Assembly (NCBI GenBank): GCA_019614645.1
Contig: JABWDB010000005.1
Location: forward strand, 14,993,001 to 15,057,000
Direction of reading: 5' to 3'
Origin: Stratiolaelaps scimitus
Lineage: Eukaryota; Arthropoda; Arachnida; Mesostigmata; Laelapidae
Length of the DNA stretch: 64,000 nt
Under the pieces are notes generated by a model that saw nothing but the letters and a program-made list of their open reading frames with translations, made no database searches and was not told the DNA's origin. Positions 22,313-35,027 of this stretch are shown here, piece by piece. The number at the start of each line of letters is the position of its first letter. The first letter of the stretch is position 1. The position numbers and the translations under genes are program-made.

Positions 22313-25300
22313 CTCTCTGGAACGTTCCAAATTTTCTTAAACCCCTTACAGCCATTATTTTTGCGTCTTTACTCCATAGATCAGACAGATAACGAACTCC
22401 CATAATGAGACACTTAGAGAGTTACGTAGCAACTTAATACGACATAAAACTCAGCAATTATCCTCGATGTTCCATCGTGTTCGCTAATTAGTGTATATAC
22501 GATTATTAACTGAGCGGGTAAAACGCAAAAATCATGGAATAGATAAAATGATAGTGCGACAGACATGACGCCGATGATAGCCTAGTCTAACTCGTATTCG
22601 CAACCACGGTATTGAACCCAATGCAACTTAAGCATACCCTCACGATCTTTCCTGCCGCGCGTACACTGTTCATAATACAAACGAAACTAAGAAACAAAAT
22701 AACGATCGCGCAAGTCGCCGTATAAAGGAATAAGCATCACTTCATGAGTGTGTGCTCTTTATTTGTTGATACCACCGTCGCCCTTTGTGCTTCCATCATT
22801 CAAGGAGTGGGTTTCATTTCTCCTCGGACCATGGCATGGCAACAAGAGCAATAAAGACAGTAAGCTGAGAGGCAGACTTTTTAGGATGGAGAGACAAAGG
22901 GGAGGCGTATTGGGGAGCCTTCCACACCCCGGGAGGAGGCGGTACATCGTACCAACGAATGTTCTGCAGCGACAACAGGACCAGCGGCGTCCGAAGAGAA
23001 GAGCACAAATCAGAGACTCTGCGAGAAAAGAACATATGTTAGGGATTTCTGCATCGCGATGCCCAGCTAACCTGGTTGATTCATTTTTCTGACGCATCGA
23101 ATCTGAGGATCAGCTAGTTGTCGTTCTTTCGTCTTGTCTTCAAAAAAAAACAGAGAAACGATCTGAAAGGCTGTAAGGTAACGATGCTCTCTGTTAACTT
23201 TGAGGCAGTTTTTCTGACAATCATTTGCCGTAGAATGCTAATACGTACTACTGTCAAAATGACGGAACCATGATAGATCTGCTAATGACTTTTGATCCCA
23301 GAATTTTAACAAAGGTTTAGGTCTTTAAATCCTCAATTTCATCCAATTATGTTTCACTTCGTTTTATGACAAAGCAAGCGCTTCCAAATATTTCTTCTCC
23401 ACTGGCTATGTTAGTTAAAAAAACAGGTCCTAGAAAGATTTTGATTGCCGCTCACCGAGCAGCCTTCCGTAATTCGAAGTACCGTCACCATTATGCGAAG
23501 CAACACCAATTTCAGCAGTAATCTCCCAACAAGTGTAAAATTTCATTGCAATCACTCAACGCCGCCAGTCAACATTGTTTTTACCGACAATCATATGGTT
23601 AATACCACAAACAGCAACTGACGACCACAAACGAGCATCCTCGGTACCCTACAAACAGAGCGGCGCAACTGCAGACGCAACAGAAGCACCACCGCAGGGC
23701 CAACAACCGCAACGAAAGAATCAATTTCTTCATTCGTTCCGTAGGTGGTTGCTGCTGCTTTTCCTGTGCCACCGCCGCCACCGCAGTTGTTCACTGATTC
23801 TCGTACGAAATTCGTCTGCCTCTCTGCCATATGGGGCCCGTCGGCGTAGCATCCGAATTCGGCCCGGCCTGCGCGAAACTTGGTTTCCGAGTCTATCGCT
23901 CCCTTATGCCTTTGCTGTGCCACACCAGCGAAAAACATATGAGAGAATTAGAGAGGGTACATGGCACGGGCCTCCTCAAAGAGGACTGGCGATAGTCACC
24001 AGCCGCCTTTGGTGGGCGACTCTGGATGACGTTTCTGGGGGCGGCGACCAGGGGTCCATGGGGCATTACTTCTGAAGGACGCGTTTGGAGGCGGCGCCCC
24101 AGCTCAAAACGCCGCGATACGCTTTTGCCGGCTGCCCGACGGCGAAGAAGCTGCGCCGTCGAGTCCCCAAGTCTTATTACACAGAGACGTGTGCTGCCCG
24201 TGCACACATCGCGAGCACAGACACGACGACGGCGGCGGTAGCGGCCTTATGCCTCCTCTCCGGCTCGCGCTAACAAATCGCCTTCATTAATTAGCGCGAT
24301 CCAGCCGTCTGCCAGGCGACTGCATGCCCGCCATATAACTAATACAAGGACGGAACGACGTACAGATGCTGTTGTTCTCTTTCACTTTCTGTGTCCGCTC
24401 CGGACTAGCAGAGCACTCGACGCTCTCGTCTCGCGACGCGGTCGCGGCTTCTGTCGCTTCCCCTGCCTTTGGGATTGTTAAGAGTCGTTTCAGCGCTACG
24501 GCGTACTCCGCCGTCGGCGCCGTCGGACAAAATCTAACTGCAAGCGAAACTTTGACTCTCCTCACTTCTGTGTGCATGTATGTATGTATGTGTGTGTGTG
24601 TGTGTGTGTGTGTCTTCGAAAGGAGCCTGGACTTGCTGATTAACGAGATCTGCGGCAGCATGACGATCCGGGACTTCAGCGTTCAGGGTCGAGCTGGCTC
24701 GTCCCCTTCGAGTGAAGTCCAGTTCCTCGATGAGTCCGTTGTCCAATAATCCTACAGAGACGTTACAATGGGACAACTAGTATAGTAGGGAATTAACAGC
24801 GTCCCATTAATAGTACCAGTCTTTGTAAGATTATAGAGCGGTAGCCAGCAAAGTCCCACGGACGAAAATCCCTTCGTGTTTATAGCGTACAACCATGCAT
24901 GCAAATATAGGTGGCGGGAACCGAGCACCAAGGTCGTGTTACGTTGACTACTACGTGATCCTTACAATACTCTACCTAGTATATCTGCGTTCATGAATAC
25001 TCTCCGATTCGACGTATCCGAAGTCGGAGCAGGTCCGCTCGGCAATCCTCGAACAGAGTGGCAGTTGTCATCGGAGCCAGTTGAGCTCGATCCCCGACGG
25101 CGAACCCGCAACGGGAAGTTGAATCCAGAAACAACCAAAAATGCCAAGGGGCGGAAGGTAGCCTAGGTAAAGGAGCCAATAAATTATACAGAATTCAGAA
25201 TGAACACTGAGTGGAGGACTCAGTGTTCTGATCCGGGTACAGGTATACGGCTGACGCGAAATCGTCGTTTTGTTTCTCCTGTTGGTGTTTGTCCTCGCAC

Positions 25301-25867
25301 CATTTTCTATTGCGAAACGAACCAATTGCGTACGTCACTGAGTGCTTGTTGCCAGCAAACCGTGATCAGACGCAGCAACGTGTTTTTTGGTTACCTTCAT
25401 TAAGACGATTGGCAATATCAGCGATTTGATGGCCGCAACAGTGTAGCTTTGCATAGGCCTTAGTACTGAGTGGATGGATTAGCGAGGATGACGAAGTGAA
25501 GTAAAAGTTTGATAGTCAACCGGACATGTCATGTCAAACAAAGGTCAAATCCGGGAAAGGATAAATATTTCGATTCTAAAGTTCAAAATATACGGGATAG
25601 ATATCAATCATTTGTTTGGCATAAAATCCTAATTTATTCATGACCGTTGTGGACAAACAATCAGCCCAAATAGACAACGCAGGATCCTCCCGTCAACATG
25701 CATTTGTCAGTGCGTAGCTTTCACCCCAGTGACTTAGAACGCACAAGGCATTCGTGCGCTGGAAGCGAACAGACGGCTTTTAGAAAGAGAAAGAAAGAGC
25801 GAGAGTTTCAAGAGGCAATCTCAATTAACGCGTGTTCGTCTAAACACCATAGGTAAGGGTATACCTT
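22313..25867. other. Spacer with a GC-rich patch; no recognisable gene
   Basis: About 22.8-24.3 kb is GC- and CpG-richer than its surroundings and open in several frames on both strands (for example 23575-24075 plus). The translations are Arg/Pro/Ser-rich with no family motif. It may be a promoter or 5' UTR of an unseen gene. The rest is AT-rich and featureless to me. Confidence 0.4.
24589..24612. repeat. (TG)n microsatellite
   Basis: An uninterrupted run of about 12 TG units follows shorter TGTA units. It accounts for the CVCVCVCV/THTHTHTH stretches in overlapping frames, which are therefore not real proteins. Confidence 0.9.
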
Positions 25868-26030
25868 GCGGCATTGCTTCATAAGACAGACCCCCTTAAA
25901 TGCCAATGTGAAACGGTGGAGATCTAACCTGTGCACCCGTGCGTCTCCCTCGATTACAAGGCACACATGAGGCGCGCTACCGTGGACATTAAATGTTGGC
26001 TGTGAGTCAGCCCGGAAGATTTACTAAGCT
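25868..26030. mobile_element. Rearranged SINE: inverted tRNA-like head joined to a forward body
   Basis: Bases 25868-25980 match the head and middle of the SINE at 22130-22312 in the same (minus) orientation (GCATTGCTTCATAAGACAGAC, then CGGTGGAGATCTAACC, then GCGCGCTAC). Where the A-box end should finish, the sequence switches at about 25979 to the plus-strand body: ACCGTGGACATTAAATGTTG, then the stem-loop GGCTGTGAGTCAGCC and CGGAAGATTTACT. The two halves share a short ACCG-type junction. The B box has decayed (GGTTAGATC), so the promoter is probably dead. Confidence 0.7.
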
Positions 26031-29000
26031 AGAGGGATAGCGTTCAGTCTTCGACACAGTAACAGTTCATCAGGAAAGTGACGAGAACACAAGTGAGTAA
26101 TGTTTTCACTGCGTATATTTTTTGCCAAACTAATATTTATACTTTACCCATTAGCGGCGTCTATTTGCCATACGCTGAATTCACGAACAAAGTGTTCTTC
26201 TCGCCACGTTAGTCCTACTAACCCAATCAGTCGTAACGAAACTTATCAGCGACAGCAGATAAGCCCTTCGCGGCATCCATTAGCAAGTGGTGTGCACACA
26301 CTCGTCTGGTAGTCCAACGAAACCCAGATACGCCGAAACATGTTGGCAGCGTAGGTGCCGCACTATGCTCGAGAAGAACGTCGTCGGTGGCAGCTCCTGC
26401 TGATGCTATTTTTTATGACAAAAAACGCGAGTTTAGCATTTGGGAGATCACTGATGGGCTGGCGGAACCATGAAGGCTGGCAAACGTCAAGCAACGTTTA
26501 GCAGCACAGATCAAGAGCAATCTAACAAGAGCACGATAGTGGACGGCGCCTCGTCATCACCTGCATCACCTGGCTCAACTTATTCCCTCGTTCCTTATAT
26601 GAGCGCTTTGTGTACTATTACCCATACCTGGTTACCTTACGTATACCCTTACCTAGGGGCTATTCCTCTTAGTTATATTGTAATAAACTTTATGTGTGTT
26701 ACCAAAGACGGAAGTTTCGAGTTTGCTCCTCGATGATAGCCACCCTCCCACTTTTATATCATTCGCAAAAAGAAAAAAACGAAAAAGAACAGAACGAGGG
26801 CGATTGCGGAAACCGATGCCTTGTTTCGATGAAACGCGGCTACGTCCAGTGCTCGCTCAATGTCGGATACAGCTCGATCACTGTCAAAAGCAGAAGTGGT
26901 GTGCGCCAAAGTTGTCGAATCGAGAAAGTACAAATTGAAGTAGTGGCCGCAATAGACGACGAACACACATTGTGGATTGAATCGGGGATTTGTGTTAGGC
27001 GCATAATAAAAATCGCTAGTATCAGATCGAAATTTAATAATGCAGTGAAAACTGTAGTCGTTGTAGTAACCGCAGTATGCCTAGGACATGGCACACAGTA
27101 GTAATTACCTATTATTTGATTTATGTAAACATTTGTGAGCTAACAAATGCGCGTGTCATCCTTATCCGGCAAAGCACGCCTTGAGCCCTTGTTACGAAAG
27201 GTCGCCTTGTGTCCTATTCGAGAGCTCTAGCAGGGCTGTACCTGTGGCGTCCGCTAATGGTCTTAAGGCCTCGATGTCCATAGGCGCAATTGTAAATTCA
27301 CCTTCAAGGATAGCCCACTTAGTCCTCCTACGGGTACGCACGTGGAAGGCGTTACCTCCCGCTTGACGAACCGTTCTTCGTACGAGGAACACCATTAACA
27401 TGCGTTACAACTCCTGACAAACTAACAACAAACGCGTGTCGATAACTGTGCTTGCCTTGGTTTGCGCCCAAAGCAAGCCTTAGCTGCAACGGTGTTGGGA
27501 GGTTTTGTATACGTTTACATCTCACCCTACTATAACCCTATATTTGTCCCCTTTTCTCTTTCGCCTACTGTATATTATTTTCAGCCTGCAGCCATCTGTC
27601 TCTTTGTTTCTATTATATATCGTGCTAAGGCAACCACATGCCAATACAGCTGGATCTACACACAGACCACTGGGTGGGCAGACCTACAACGCAAAATCCA
27701 ACTGAGGCCCCTCTTGAGCCACTTTCCTGTAGAGTTTCCGAATAGGTCGCTAGTATCAGAGGAATTGTAAAGCTGACCGCGAAACAACACGCGAAATTGA
27801 TTGTGGAGCCAGCATGTCGTCAATACACTCATAGGCTCTCGGTTTCGTCGAGCTGTTGTCATTTCAACTGTCTCCGCAATACACTATATATATATATATT
27901 TTTTTTTTTATATAAATTATTAGCCTATAGAAGTAGTAGATCTTAACAACGCCTCCATCTGTTCCATGCGCCTTCGATCGTTACAAATTGTCCTCTCTTC
28001 TTATTTCGTTTATATGGAGCTTCTTGCGTTAGCACAATTGCTTGTCGCTTGCCTCAGCTCTGGCAACAATTTCCTCCGTCCATATTATCGGAGGCGGACC
28101 CCGACAGGAGGGGGAAGGATGGTCCAACTGCACCGATACTAACTCCTTTTGTTTTTCCTCTTCGGCATTAAACTCACTCATCCTCTTCTCATCTGGGCTG
28201 TACTTCGCGACTCCTTCGCCACCGGTGACGCGAACAGCGGCAAGCGGAAACCACAACCACTCTCTAAGTGGTTGAGTTCACCACACGTTCGTTGTTTTTA
28301 CCACTGCTGCTGCCTCAGCTAGCTATTGTGACCGACTTCGCCGTTAAGGCCATACGGCTCTGTACGGCTGCTGCCGTTGCTTGTGGCTCCTAGCCGGGTG
28401 GTGTCACCACCTCTAGAGGGTTGGACCTCGAAGCTTCGACATAGTGGAGACGCCTACAGGCTTAGACCGGGAAGGCGAGATGGCAGCCGTCGTGCTGGCA
28501 GTGCTCGAACTCCACACTACCAACCGAAGCTGAAGCGTGGCCGGCTGCCGATCCCTTGCGTAATCTTCTTATACTCCCTCTCTTTCTTTCTCTCTTTCTC
28601 TCTTTATACTCTCTTTGTCGTTCTCTCGTGCTCGCTCGCGCACTCACTATACGCCTCTCAAAGAGCACTCAACCGAAGCCGAGATACTAGTGATAGTAGC
28701 AAGTGTCGCTTGCTACGGCTGCTGCTGCTGCTACAGGCAGGGCCACGGACGGCTCCCGCTGGGTGGCACACAGCAGAAAAGAGCTGTTCACGTCCACACT
28801 CATCCTTCACAGGAAGCTTACCCGGGGGTTGCTCTGGAGGCTGTACGGAATACGTCGCTACTTGGCCCTATCGACCTGACAGTCAGCTGTATGCCGTACA
28901 CCTAGATCGACGTACTGAAGTGCGCCAGCTCACGATAGCTACATCGTCCTGAGCAGTCACTGTAAAGATGTCTTGTTTTCCATTGATCTAAATCGTCACG

Positions 29001-31275
29001 TTTTGTTCTTCAAGGCAAACACGCAGGTAGCTTTCATATGACTAATTAAAACTGGCAGAACGAAGTGAAGCTGAGCGATTGCCAACGTGCAACGAGTCGA
29101 ATATTTTTGACCACTGATCTGTAGTGATTCAATACGGCGAACGGTGCATTGTATCAAGGTAACGCCACCATGGAACCATCTCCAAATGTTTTGTTATCGG
29201 AACTTGATAGTTTTAACAATCGTTTTAACTTGTGCTACACAGCCCAGTCATAAAAACATACATTATAAACAGCGGTTACAATTGTCTTGCGTGAACGTAG
29301 TTAAAAGAAGGATCTTTTTATAAGAGCGCTAGTCTCACTTCTTTATATACTCTGTGCTTACTTATATGCATTTGAACATCCACAACCGCCTATCCACGGT
29401 GTATGGGCCGTTCGCATAGCAATACCCCCCTTTTCTATGGAGCCCTGCGTTTAAAGCAAAGAGGCATAATACATTTGACTGTGACATTGATGGCGCTGGT
29501 TAAAAGTGCCAACCAGGGGCGATGGCAGATGTTCAAAGTTGAGCTATCCATAACGATCCCATTCGTGTCTGCTGGTTAACGATCGTCCAATAATCGTACG
29601 TGGAATTGTTCACTCGACTCAGCTCAGCACTGATAGGCAAATAAAATCTTGAACTTGATTGTCTTCACTTGAAGAATCTGCGTGGTAACGGGTCTTGTTT
29701 GCGAGACTGACTATCGCTCCATAAAGCACATATCGCATAAGCAAAACTGTTGTGATACCATTACGTTAGAACAGTTTAACGGGGCACCGCTCATCTATGC
29801 TGTATTTCGTTGTGTACACTTCAGTTTCAAGTTTCAAAATCAAGTTTATTTTCGGAACTGCAATATAAAACGCTTTAATTCTCGATAAAATATAAAAAAT
29901 AAAAATAAAATTAAAGGGTTTTTTTTTACAGTAAGGAGATATTACGCTGTTATGGTAAGCCACTGCCTCTAGATCCTTCCAATAAAGTTAAGACACAAGC
30001 AGCGAAATCGAATTAGCTTAATTCAAATGAATGGCCAATCAATCCCAGCTGAAATTGCCTGTCTAATAATTCTAATAAGTGCAACGCTTATTCAAGGTGA
30101 TAGCCTATTCAATAGGCAGAGTAAATTAAGTCGTCCAATCGGCATAACGGAATTCAATCAAGTTGTTACAACAGACCGCGTATTAGCCCAGTGCTACTAG
30201 CGGGGACATGCACATGCCTCCCATAGTTGGACTGACCAAATACTCTTCCGCGAGAAGGTCTTCCTAAGTGGGTTCCATTTTGGTGTAGCAATTGAATTTA
30301 TCAAGACAGATATCAGTAGAGTGAATCCAATCAATCATTTTTCCCACCACAACGACAACTAGTTCTACTACTATTATAAAATGGGGCTAACGATGACAAT
30401 TACTATAACGCTGGAAAGACTCAGCGAATTGAATTGAGTTGAACTAAAAGGTCGACGAGTATGGCAATCAATCGCATTATATATAATTGTGTGCTTTAAT
30501 ACGTGAAATAATTATGCTAATTATTCATAGGATGGCCGTCGTCCACCCCCGTTATGGGACAAAATCGACATGTGTGCATATTCACATTGTATCTGTTGAA
30601 AGGTCCAGTCCTCTTCGCAACGGAATGGCACATAGTGTTACAATAGCTTCTATTGAACCGTCGTCCCAGTGATCCTCGTATTCATCATGGATGACAAACG
30701 TCCAAACGGTTTCACATGCCACAGGAATATTAAGTGCACACAAGGATTTTGTAAAACTTTGTTCACTCGATTCGGCACGGCCCGGTGTCTAGACACCTCG
30801 GCAAATCTTTCCTCTGCTCGCTTCGTTGGGTTCCACCTGCCACGTATGGGGAAGTCACGCTTCCTCCTTATTTCGTATGGACCCGCCTGTGGACCTGCAG
30901 CCGTCGTACGGGACGCTGTTCATGGGTGTCCGGAAGCAGGGCCAATTCGGCTTGATAGGCCTCTAGCTTCATCCTCTTTCTTACGCGTCGTCTGACACTT
31001 TCCAGGCTTAGTAGGACCCTCACTCGACTCGGACCATCCGAAAGTGTTCGCTTTGGGTTTAGCCGGGAAACTGGTCTGAAATCACCCCCCCCCCCCCAGT
31101 CGACTGTAGTTCCCACACCACCGAAGAGATCGAACCTTTAACTGTAATTTCCGGCGCAGGCCAATTCTTCCGGTAGCGCGGCCTTATTTTTGTAACGAGG
31201 CGGTCCACCTAAACATTTTTATGCTCCGCAAGAGAAAATGGATCGAATGACCACTGGGAGAGGTCGTGGCTGCGG
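26031..31275. other. Gene-poor spacer; no recognisable gene
   Basis: No family is recognised. A GC-rich patch at 28.0-28.9 kb includes a CTG/CTGCTG run and pyrimidine-rich tracts (28570-28640). Open frames at 27192-27401 (minus) and 30669-30995 (plus)/30868-31116 (minus) have protein-like composition but no motif I can name; they may be worn transposon pieces. A poly-C tract of 13 lies at 31085-31097. Confidence 0.45.
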
Positions 31276-31464
31276 ATGGCGATCGCCGAGAAGAAAACCC
31301 TTTTGAGGGAAAAACGTCTGCGACTTCTTGAGGATCTGGAGTCAGTTCAATTGAAAGGAATTTACAATTTACGTAACCGTATCGTCAACGTCGTTATTGG
31401 GCGTTTATTGCCACAAGTGTCAGGTTCCTACGAGGTTTTTCCACTGCGAAAGTTTCCACCTTGA
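31276..31464 (+). CDS. Weak candidate coding segment, unrecognised
   Basis: ATG in a good context (GCGGATGGCG) opens 62 codons of helical, Leu/Lys/Arg-rich sequence (EKKTLLREKRLRLLEDLES and IYNLRNRIVNVVIGRLL). A GAG|GTTTTT near 31433 could be a weak donor. It lies about 1.1 kb before better exon candidates on the same strand, so it could be the start of that gene. No family is recognised. Confidence 0.2.
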   Translation: MAIAEKKTLLREKRLRLLEDLESVQLKGIYNLRNRIVNVVIGRLLPQVSGSYEVFPLRKFPP

Positions 31465-32229
31465 AATCTAATACATTCATCATCCAATCAATGCATAGCG
31501 TACTACTCGATACTCCTTTCGAAGAACATGCGTTATCGAGCATGGCAAATTAGGCGAGGTGTAGCAGCAACGGTGATTTCTTAGACCTAACCACAGATGC
31601 GTAAATGGATCTCGAAATGGCAAACATATGCTGTTTGGTCCTTGCCACCAGTGAACAGACGGAGTGTATAGCTGCCCCCCACGTCGTCATAAGCGTGTTG
31701 AGAAGCATTCGTAATTTGTGGCACCCCGCCAACAACAGGAACGTACCAACGAGACAAGCCACGAAGGCAGCACAGCTTGAAGTTGATAGAAACGGCGTAT
31801 TCAATGTTCGGCTTCTCTGCTCGAGGATGATCTTCGGAGAAAATACTCTGTGGAGCCCCCTACGATACTCAATATTCGCTCCGCGTTTTTTTATCAGTCT
31901 ATGCTGCAACGGATTCCGCCTACATTGGCCCAGGCGCCTCGCCCAACACATGAGCGCCAGCAATTTAAAGCAACTTTGACTAAGCGAGAGTTTTCTTAGA
32001 GGCGACAGCTGGTAGTTTCCACACTCCGTACCTTCCTGAGCTGACACTTCGCAAAGTAAGTCACACCAGCAAGCTAAACCCCGTGGTGCCGAAATACGAT
32101 TATATCCAGATTGGCGACACGTGCAAACGGGCAACACATTCGTGTAAATAAATATTATTTAATACATTGTATGTTTCTCGTGTGTTGATGACCGGCTCAC
32201 AGCGAACTGTGACATTGTCTAACATATAG

Positions 32230-32323
32230 CTCAAAATATATTGTTGCAGTACCGTGGACGTTAAATGTTGGCTGAGGGTCAGCCCGAAAACCTCTCTCCT
32301 CTCTCTCTCTCAAAATATATTGT
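32230..32323 (+). mobile_element. 5'-truncated SINE insertion (64 bp) with 15-bp target-site duplication
   Basis: Perfect 15-bp direct repeats CTCAAAATATATTGT lie at 32230-32244 and 32309-32323. Between them is a truncated copy of the SINE 3' end: ACCGTGGACGTTAAATGTTG, stem-loop GGCTGA-GGG-TCAGCC, CCGAAAA, then a (CT)n tail. It is the clearest example showing where this family ends: directly after the stem-loop and CGAAAA, followed by a simple-repeat tail. Confidence 0.85.
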
Positions 32324-32587
32324 CATTATGCATCTTGTATTGATATGGTTCAGACATAATATAAATGTATCATACAGATTCACTACAAAACCCCTTGGGA
32401 TGGAGGACTTCACTGGGGTGAGTTGAGTGGGAACCTTCGGAAAACGCACCAGGAAGAGCGAAACGTGCTACTTGTTGAAAACTCGCCGAGGATAGGTTAT
32501 AGACATTTGGCAAGAAGCCTCCGTGCGCACGTGGACATCAATATACACAAATACATGTACCGTGAAATTACATGTATATTTTTTTAG

Positions 32588-34434
32588 GATGGTGCAGAAA
32601 TCGGTTGAGCTCGTCAAATCTTGGCTGCCTGACCGTCACTCACCTACCGATTTCGTCATCAAGGTTTGACACATTCAAGAAGGTCGCTTATCCGCTTGAA
32701 ATGGCTTGCGCGATTACGTAAAACACTGTGCTCATCATTCCCGACCCAACACTGGCACTAACCCGTGCAACGCTGTCCTATCATCCGCCTTCGCTCTGCG
32801 TCCTGCTCCAGGTCAACAATATCTCTTGAATATTCAAACATATCACTTTCAGACCTCCCGTGGCACACAGGTGTCGCTCCGCAGCTTTATCTCGTAGGCA
32901 ACTCCAATGTAAACGTCTATTTTCGGTAGCGAGCGACACCTGAACGCTAGGCAGTAGCGGGTCATCAACGAAATAGTTGAGTTGGCCACGTGCCCCGACG
33001 GACCTGAGTTGCCGAAGCCGACGGCGGCGGCGACGGCGGCGATCGAGCGCAATGACATTTCTCTTCGCTTCGCTGCTCTGCCCCGCTGACTAAATTTGTC
33101 GTAAACGTCGCTACCTCGAAACATGCTCGCGTGCGGTTGGTGGCTGTAGCTGAAACTCTACTTTTACAGCTGTTGCCTCTCGAGTTGTTGAGTCGCCCAC
33201 CTGCTCGCATGGTTCACTCGACAGCCAAATGACCCGGGCCCCAGACGAGGCGCACGGCATCGTCATGCGTCCTGCGTCCTGCCTTGCCGAGCTTCGCCCA
33301 CAGCAGCCCGGTTCAGCCGAGACCGAATTACTGTTTTCACGTTATCCGTCCGTTCGTGCTATTTTCCGCCGCTACCCAGCGCTGTGCATGGTTCCAGACC
33401 GCGCGAGGTTCCTCTCTCGCTCTCTCTCGGGGAGTCGTTTGTAATCGGCGGCCCGATGTTTCCGGAGCGTTCGCTCCAGTAGAAACTGTCGTTAACATTC
33501 TGGTCGACTTCGTTTAGGAAACGCGGTTTCGAAGCAACGCCACTGGCCGGCGGGTTCGGCGATCAGCGCCGTTGCCAGACTGTAATTTACTCGGATATTT
33601 TCGAACTATTTGTGTTTGACCATTTGTGTGTGTAGACAGGTATTGACGATCTGTATAGCCTGTGGAAAAATGCATACAAAATGAAAATCATGTTTGAGAG
33701 TGCTGCTGCTGACGATCATTCATTGATTGGGTTACTAGGACCAACTATTCATTGTTCCTAGAACAGAAATCGTAATCATATATGGAGCGGTTAAAAGAAT
33801 GTCTGATAGTAACTGTTGAGTAACGAATGTGTGTAATGTAATATTTTTGTGATTCTCTAGCAATTAGTCACTACTGCAGTTATGGATACGAAACCAAATG
33901 CGTTTGTTCAAAAACTGTTTGAATTCTATATATTATTATTTATAAATTTTAGGAAATTCGAGACAATCTACTAAAAGAAGCCTACACGCGGTTCGAGACA
34001 GCTCATGAATTTGCAAAGAACAGTCATATTCATTCAATGATACAAGCGATCAAGGTATACGTTATCACAAAATAGAGCGATCGCCTAGAAGAAACCTTTA
34101 TTTTCTAATAAATTGAGTCTCGAGGAGCCCGAGGCGCGCTAAAAGCAAACACCTCCGCATCTATTTCAGGGACATTCAGTCCGTGTTAACTGATACAAAT
34201 CTATGGTGTCTATTCAGTTACCTGATTATAAGTGGAAGTCTCTAATGAAAACGTTTTAACTTTTCTTTTCATTGCTGTTTTCGTCTCGAACCAACCTCCT
34301 AGCGTTTGATCTTTGCATCTATTATATGTGAAGCACTTGCCGCTATCAGAAGACGGTGGACGAGCACATATTATTCTAAGAACGCGCTTTTCACTGGTGG
34401 TCAAATTTCATTAGCTTTGATCGAGCGGATGAAG
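32588..34434 (+). CDS. Putative multi-exon gene, unrecognised (exon-like blocks)
   Basis: Three blocks look like coding exons. Block 1 (32588-32663) follows TTTTTTTAG, reads MVQKSVELVKSWLPDRHS plus seven more residues, and ends AAG|GTTTGA. Block 2 (33953-34054, 34 codons) follows AAATTTTAG, contains EAYTRFETAHEFAKN and ends AAG|GTATAC. Block 3 (34303-34434, 44 codons) follows CCAACCTCCTAG, contains ALAAIRRRW and GGQISLALIERMK, and ends AAG|GTGAGT, a strong donor. Blocks 2 and 3 are each open in only one frame, both in phase 0, and their lengths are multiples of three, so they join cleanly. A possible further block at about 33638-33766 (IDDLYSLWKNAYKM) does not fit the phases. The intervening 33.0-33.6 kb is GC-rich. 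I do not recognise the protein; downstream exons were not found. Confidence 0.35.
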
Positions 34435-34825
34435 GTGAGTAACATGAACATTTCAATGGACGACACCAATAAAAGGTTGCCTGAGGTTCGTGTTCCTCTG
34501 AGAATTCTAGGGGATTTAGTAGGGGACACCTTTTCCAGAAGTGATAAATTTCAAACTGTTGAGAAAACCTTATATCCTTCCTGGGTATAATCAGATGTGC
34601 TATCTGTGGGTTTTTACAAGCATTTTTGATACCTTTATCACATAGGAGAATCATTAGGGAGCATAATTGTTTGTTGGAAGCGGAATTATACGGAGATGAT
34701 ATGAAATGTAGTTGGGAGCCAAATCTAATATAAGGGCGCGAGAGGCGCATGGACGTGCGGATGTATGGGGTATCGCTCTGCACTGCTGTCCGCCGCTATC
34801 AGAACAGAGACAGTGTTACACTCAC

Positions 34826-34919
34826 CAGCTGACCCGTAACGAGAAAACGGCGTATTGGGGTTATCAAGTTTCTGGACGGCTGCAACAGTGGGCAAAATCG
34901 CTGGCTCAGGCTTGGCCAT
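34826..34919 (-). CDS. Candidate first coding exon, unrecognised
   Basis: On the minus strand, ATG at 34919 in a purine-poor but acceptable context begins MAKPEPAILPTVAAVQKLD and continues to RYGSAG, then reaches GCTG|GTGAGTG, a near-perfect splice donor, after 31 codons plus one base. The short Pro/Ala-rich start could be an N-terminal targeting or disordered segment. No second exon was found to the left, and no family is recognised. Confidence 0.3.
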
Positions 34920-35027
34920 AATGGCTAAATACCTACTCAAGCTAGATGATAAAATATCGTTTTAACATTCTACAAAATTGTTGAGCAAATCGGCTCCAAA
35001 CTAATACCACATCGCCTGCTTCCGCTG

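Noticed and set aside
23575..24075. 166-aa plus-strand frame in a GC-rich patch, also open on the minus strand
   Set aside because: GC-rich DNA leaves several frames open at once; Arg/Pro/Ser-rich translation without motifs.
24589..24612. Cys/Val and Thr/His repeat proteins
   Set aside because: These are translations of a (TG)n microsatellite.
28377..28952. 191-aa plus-strand frame
   Set aside because: It crosses CT-rich and CTG repeats that give Leu/Ser/Phe runs; no homology is recognised and codon use looks random.
30669..31116. Possible transposase (frame containing MDDKRPNGFTCH, resembling the zinc-binding start of Merlin/ISXO2 elements)
   Set aside because: Only a loose resemblance; the catalytic motifs and spacing are absent.
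33638..33766. Additional exon reading IDDLYSLWKNAYKM
   Set aside because: It has plausible acceptors, but no GT donor in the phase needed to join the block at 33953, and the frame ends in a stop.
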